Below are positions 60,286 through 64,000 of a stretch of DNA of 64,000 nucleotides, one piece after another (within the stretch, counting starts at the first letter, position 1; each line of letters starts with the position of its first letter). The DNA is taken from assembly GCF_018967865.2 (NCBI RefSeq), contig NZ_JAHLZY020000001.1, positions 868,001 through 932,000 on the forward strand, in the 5' to 3' direction. Source of the DNA: Hymenobacter siberiensis. GTDB lineage: Bacteria; Bacteroidota; Bacteroidia; Cytophagales; Hymenobacteraceae. The notes under the pieces are model-generated. The model did not search any database. It was given only the letters and a program-made list of their open reading frames with translations, and was not told where the DNA came from. A program made the translations under genes and the position numbers.

Positions 60286-62235
60286 ATGGAAACCGTTCTT
60301 CCCGGCGCCAACGCCCCTTACCCCACGCTGCTCTACGTTCTCATTCCGCTGTTGCCCTTCCTGGGCTTTCTGCTGAACGGGCTGCTGAACCGGAAGCTGT
60401 CCGGCACCGTGGCCGGCCTCATTGGCAGCGCCACGGTGCTGGGCTCGTTCCTGATTTCGCTGGTGCTGTTCCTGAATTTTCAGTACCAGTACACCGTGCA
60501 GCTATTCGAATGGATTTCGGTGGGCTCGCTGCAGATTCCGTTTCAGTACCAGATTGACCAGCTCAGCCTGATAATGCTGCTATTGGTGACGGGCGTGGGC
60601 TTCCTGATTCACGTCTACAGCATCGGCTACATGCACCACGACGAGAACGTGGGCAAGTTCTTTAGCTTCCTGAACCTGTTCATTTTCAGTATGCTGCTGC
60701 TGGTGATGGGGGCCAACTTCGTCATCCTTTTTATCGGCTGGGAAGGCGTGGGCTTGTGCTCTTACCTGCTCATCGGCTTCTGGAACAAGAACACCGCTTA
60801 CAACAACGCCGCTAAAAAAGCCTTCATCATCAACCGTATTGGTGACCTGGGTTTTCTGCTTGGTATCTTTCTTATTTACCTCACCTTCAACTCGGTGCAA
60901 TACGCCGAGGTGTTCCAGAAGGCCAGCCTTGGCCAGTTTGGTACGTATGGCGTGGGCATTTGTACGGCCATCACGCTGCTGCTGTTTGTGGGCGCAATGG
61001 GCAAATCGGCGCAGCTGCCGCTCTATACCTGGCTGCCCGATGCCATGGCCGGCCCCACGCCGGTTTCGGCCCTTATCCACGCCGCTACCATGGTTACGGC
61101 TGGCATCTACATGGTGCTGCGGGCCAATGTGCTGTTCACGCTCTCGCCCGATACGCTGCAGGTAGTGGCCATTGTAGGCGCGGCCACGGCGCTGTTTGCC
61201 GCCACCATTGGCCTGGCCCAGAACGATATCAAGAAAGTGCTGGCTTACTCCACCGTTTCGCAGCTGGGCTATATGTTCCTGGCGCTGGGCGTGATGGGCT
61301 ACTCCACGGCCCTGTTTCATGTGCTCACCCATGCCTTCTTCAAGGCGCTGATGTTCCTCGGGGCCGGCTCGGTTATTCATGCCATGAGCAACGAGCAGGA
61401 CCTGCGCCGCATGGGCGGCCTGCGCAAGGCATTGCCCATCACCTTCCTCACGTTTCTGATTGGCTGCCTGGCTATTTCGGGCATCCCGCCGTTTTCGGGC
61501 TTCTTCTCCAAAGACGAAATCCTGGCGCACGCCTTTGAGCACAACAAAGTGCTGTGGGCCATGGGCTTGCTCACGGCATTCCTCACGGCTTTTTACATGT
61601 TCCGCCTGCTGTTTCTGGCTTTCTTCGGCGAGTTCCGGGGTACTGCGGAGCAGAAGCATCACCTGCACGAATCGCCCGCTTCGATGACTTTTCCGCTCAT
61701 TGTGCTGGCCATTCTGGCGGCTGTGGGTGGTTTCATGGGCGCGCCCATGTTCACGGGCGGTCACCACTATCTGGCCGAGTATCTGGCTCCGATTTTCACC
61801 TACTCGCAACGGCTGATGCCCGAGGTTTTCTCGGCCGAGCTGGACAAGGGGACTGAATACATGCTGATGGGCCTCTCGGTAGGGGCAGGTTTGTTGGGCA
61901 TCATCCTGGCTTATGTGATGTATGTGGCCCGCGCCCAGCGCCCCGCCGAAGACGAGGCCCAGCGTTCGGCCCCCGAGAGCTTGGTGTACCACAAATACTA
62001 CATCGACGAACTGTATAACAACCTGTTCACGCGGCCCGTTATGGCACTGTCGATGGGGTTGTACAAGTTTGTGGAAAACGGCGTTATTAACCCTGTGGTG
62101 GGTGTTTTTGGCCGCGCTGTGAATGGCGGCGGCCAGCTGCTGCGCTACGTGCAGACCGGGGCCGTTGAAACCTATCTGATACTGATGGTTGTGGGTATTG
62201 TGCTGATTCTGGGGCTGAATTTTGGCCGGTTCTAA
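60286..62235 (+). CDS. nuoL: NADH-quinone oxidoreductase subunit L
   Basis: NuoL is the distal antiporter-like subunit of complex I with the long lateral helix. From ATG 60286 it has 649 residues and about 16 transmembrane helices. Seen motifs are YQIDQLSLIMLLLVTGVGFL, FIGWEGVGLCSYLLIGFW (conserved Glu), KKAFIINRIGDLGFLLG (conserved Lys/Arg), PLYTWLPDAMAGPTPVSALIHAATMVTAG and YSTVSQLGYMFLA. The C-terminal lateral helix and anchoring segment are present. The start is set at the ATG after the spacer repeats. nuoM and nuoN are 34 kb away on the other strand. Confidence 0.97.
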   Translation: METVLPGANAPYPTLLYVLIPLLPFLGFLLNGLLNRKLSGTVAGLIGSATVLGSFLISLVLFLNFQYQYTVQLFEWISVGSLQIPFQYQIDQLSLIMLLLVTGVGFLIHVYSIGYMHHDENVGKFFSFLNLFIFSMLLLVMGANFVILFIGWEGVGLCSYLLIGFWNKNTAYNNAAKKAFIINRIGDLGFLLGIFLIYLTFNSVQYAEVFQKASLGQFGTYGVGICTAITLLLFVGAMGKSAQLPLYTWLPDAMAGPTPVSALIHAATMVTAGIYMVLRANVLFTLSPDTLQVVAIVGAATALFAATIGLAQNDIKKVLAYSTVSQLGYMFLALGVMGYSTALFHVLTHAFFKALMFLGAGSVIHAMSNEQDLRRMGGLRKALPITFLTFLIGCLAISGIPPFSGFFSKDEILAHAFEHNKVLWAMGLLTAFLTAFYMFRLLFLAFFGEFRGTAEQKHHLHESPASMTFPLIVLAILAAVGGFMGAPMFTGGHHYLAEYLAPIFTYSQRLMPEVFSAELDKGTEYMLMGLSVGAGLLGIILAYVMYVARAQRPAEDEAQRSAPESLVYHKYYIDELYNNLFTRPVMALSMGLYKFVENGVINPVVGVFGRAVNGGGQLLRYVQTGAVETYLILMVVGIVLILGLNFGRF

Positions 62236-62263
62236 AGCTGGAATTCGCTTGGTATTTTTTGGG

Positions 62264-62296
62264 AAAGCCGCCTGTGAAAACAGGTGGCTTTTTCTG
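62264..62296 (+). terminator. Terminator after nuoL
   Basis: AAAGCCGCCTGT and ACAGGTGGCTTTTT pair around GAAA-type loop sequence, about 30 bp past the nuoL stop. It confirms that nothing follows nuoL in this transcript. Confidence 0.85.
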
Positions 62297-62545
62297 TAAT
62301 AACCGGTCGGCTGGCCGGCTAAAAAATGGCCCTATTTAAGTGAATGAAACTTTTGATGGCTGGAGAAAGCCAAATATTTAGTTTGGCAAGTGCCTGATTT
62401 ATAAAATATTTATGTTTTAATAATTAGGACTTGCAGGGTTAGGATAGCAACTTTTTTAGCTAAAAGTGGTATAGGACAACATCTGAAGCAACGTGGGCCG
62501 ACTGGCTCGCGGCGAATGATACATCTATCTCCAAACCTAAAACTT
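62297..62545. other. Intergenic region upstream of the OmpA-family gene
   Basis: The 250-bp stretch is AT rich in its middle part and contains no open frame of interest. It should carry the OmpA gene promoter; no clear -33/-7 pair is seen. Confidence 0.5.
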
Positions 62546-64000
62546 ATGGCCTCAAAACCTAATCTCCTACGTGGCCTCGCCTTGGGAGCAGTCATGCTCG
62601 GCATGGCAGCTCCGGGTGCTCAAGCCCAAACCGCCGACCGCAAAACGGCGCTGAGTGCAAACATCGGTTTGCTGCAGTACAGCGGCAACATGGGTTCCGA
62701 CTTCTGGAACCGCTCCGGCAACGACCTGTCGGTGGGCGGCGGCGGCACCATCACGCGTTACCTGTCGCCATCGTTCGACGTGGCTGTGCTAGGCTACTAC
62801 GAAACTTACAAGTACAGCAGTGAGCTGTACACAGGCTCCAACTTTGAGGCCCGTATCGGCATGGTGGACCTGGGTCTGAAGCTCAAGCTCAACAACGGTA
62901 AGATTCTGAAAGAAGACGCCTTCATTCAGCCTTACCTGATGGGCGGCGCCGGCATGTTCCTGGCCAACAGCTCGGGCCAGGTTTCCGGTAAAGGCTTTGG
63001 GGTTACGCAGATTCGTCGGCCCGAGGTATTTGGCCTGGCCGGCCTGCGCTTTCGTCTGAGCGCTGCTGTGTATCTGGACCTGACTACCAGCCAGCACTAC
63101 CCCTTCACCGAGCGCGTAGACAACTTGAGTAGCCCCAGCGATAAGCTGTATGACCGGTTCCTGTTGCATCAGGCCGGTATTACGGTGGCACTGGGCAAGA
63201 TGCAGGACGAGGACAAAGACGGCGTTTCGGACAAGAAGGATAAGTGTCCCGGCACCCCGGCCGGCGTAGCCGTTGACCCCAATGGCTGCCCGCTCGACAA
63301 AGACGGCGACGGCATTCCCGACTACCAGGATAAGTGCCCCGACGTGAAAGGCGTGGCCGCCCTGCAGGGCTGCCCCGACCGTGACGGCGACGGCGTGACC
63401 GATGCTGACGACGCTTGCCCCGATACCCCCGGCAAAGCTGAGCTGAAAGGCTGCCCCGATTCCGACAACGACGGCGTAATCGACCAGAACGATAAGTGCC
63501 CCAACACGCCAGCTGGTGTGAGCGTGGATGCCAATGGCTGCCCGCTTGACCGTGACGGCGACGGTGTACCCGACTACCAGGACCGTTGCCCCGACCGTGC
63601 CGGCCCCGCCAGCAACAAAGGCTGCCCCGAGATTAAGGCTGAAGCCAAGAAAATCCTGAACGAAGCCACCAAGTATATCAACTTCGATTTCAACAAGGCT
63701 ACTCTTAAGGCCTCGTCGTATCCGAAGCTGGAGCAGATGGTGCAGATTATGAACGACTACCCGGACTACAGCCTCAGCATTGCCGGCCATACCGACAGCA
63801 AAGGCGCTGATAACTTCAACCTGGGCCTGAGCTACGAGCGTGCCAACGCTGCCCGTGCCTATATGCTGAGCAAAGGCATCCCGGCCGACCGTATTGAGGC
63901 TCGTGGCTACGGCGAAACCAAGCCGATTGCCGACAACGCTACGGCTGCTGGCCAGGCGCTGAACCGTCGGGTTGACTTCGACCCCTACCTCACCGGCGAA
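62546..64000 (+). CDS. OmpA-family protein with calcium-binding TSP3 repeats (partial)
   Basis: The gene starts at ATG 62546 and continues past the right edge; 485 codons are visible. Residues 1-30 are a signal peptide (LGAVMLGMAAPGAQAQ). Residues about 31-220 are an outer-membrane beta-barrel (YLSPSFDVAVLGYYETY, PYLMGGAGMFLAN). Residues about 222-355 are thrombospondin type 3 repeats rich in Asp (DEDKDGVSDKKDKCPGTPAG, DRDGDGVTDADDACPDTPG), which bind calcium. Residues about 370-480 are an OmpA peptidoglycan-binding domain (INFDFNKATLK, LSIAGHTDSKG, RIEARGYGETKPIADN, NRRVDF). It probably links outer membrane and wall. Confidence 0.93.
   Translation, partial: MASKPNLLRGLALGAVMLGMAAPGAQAQTADRKTALSANIGLLQYSGNMGSDFWNRSGNDLSVGGGGTITRYLSPSFDVAVLGYYETYKYSSELYTGSNFEARIGMVDLGLKLKLNNGKILKEDAFIQPYLMGGAGMFLANSSGQVSGKGFGVTQIRRPEVFGLAGLRFRLSAAVYLDLTTSQHYPFTERVDNLSSPSDKLYDRFLLHQAGITVALGKMQDEDKDGVSDKKDKCPGTPAGVAVDPNGCPLDKDGDGIPDYQDKCPDVKGVAALQGCPDRDGDGVTDADDACPDTPGKAELKGCPDSDNDGVIDQNDKCPNTPAGVSVDANGCPLDRDGDGVPDYQDRCPDRAGPASNKGCPEIKAEAKKILNEATKYINFDFNKATLKASSYPKLEQMVQIMNDYPDYSLSIAGHTDSKGADNFNLGLSYERANAARAYMLSKGIPADRIEARGYGETKPIADNATAAGQALNRRVDFDPYLTGE

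Noticed and set aside
60580..61992. Long open frame (470 codons) opposite nuoL
   Set aside because: It is a shadow of nuoL, is rich in His/Gln/Arg and has no plausible fold.

Overview
The window looks like a chromosomal segment of a GC-rich Bacteroidota bacterium. Hymenobacter or a close relative (Cytophagales, Hymenobacteraceae) is the most likely source. The reasons are TAnnTTTG-type -7 promoter elements, several cargo proteins with type IX secretion (T9SS) C-terminal sorting domains, two TonB-dependent or outer-membrane receptors with carboxypeptidase-like regulatory domains, and many dispersed palindromic repeats. The genus is an inference from gene content, not from a marker gene. There are no rRNA or tRNA genes, no CRISPR array, and no intact transposase.

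Layout. 0-3 kb: a partial secreted regulatory-domain protein, an ArsR-type regulator, a thioredoxin-like ferredoxin and a BamA/TamA-like barrel. 3-4.7 kb: a decayed patch with a truncated glycosyltransferase and an acyl-CoA dehydrogenase carrying an in-frame TAG. 4.9-11.3 kb: purH, then the cell-shape cluster mreB-mreC-mreD-mrdA, interrupted by REP-like hairpins. 11.5-13.9 kb: an SDR reductase, rpiA and a DMT exporter. 14.2-17.4 kb: an Oar-like TonB receptor. 17.5-21.5 kb (minus): gnd-zwf-pgl, the whole oxidative pentose phosphate branch, with rpiA nearby. 21.7-22.6 kb: a broken D-Ala-D-Ala dipeptidase flanked by two MITE-like elements. 22.7-25.8 kb (minus): nuoM-nuoN.

25.9-31 kb: a VOC protein, a GluQRS-like synthetase, endonuclease V, an overlapping pair of DUF1990-like genes, a DUF3817 protein and a zinc alcohol dehydrogenase. 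31-33.6 kb (minus): a delta-60-repeat T9SS cargo pseudogene. 33.6-36.3 kb: a serine hydrolase and a 3'-5' exonuclease. 36.7-39.2 kb: an outer-membrane barrel receptor. Clusters of GGAGT/ACTCC palindromes lie on both sides of the exonuclease/receptor pair. 39.6-44.3 kb: an ABC ATPase and a fused ABC permease/M1 peptidase. 44.3-48.2 kb (minus): two small secreted regulatory-domain proteins, an SdpR/SdpI-like pair whose sdpI is frameshifted, a small membrane protein and an ECF sigma factor. 48.5-59.4 kb: two T9SS cargo proteins, one of 2681 residues. 59.8-62.2 kb (plus): nuoK-nuoL. 62.5 kb to the end: an OmpA-family protein running off the edge.

Three themes stand out. First, the membrane arm of complex I is split: nuoK-nuoL (plus) and nuoM-nuoN (minus) are 34 kb apart in an arrangement that one inversion would repair. 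Second, at least five genes carry clear inactivating lesions (a glycosyltransferase, an acyl-CoA dehydrogenase, a VanX-like dipeptidase, a delta-60 protein and an SdpI-like protein). Third, the intergenic spaces are full of unrelated palindromic repeat families, some placed inside operons and one forming the C-terminal codons of an ABC ATPase. I do not see a convincing new defence or biosynthetic system. The best candidates for undescribed biology are the palindrome clusters and the ECF-sigma/small-membrane-protein pair.
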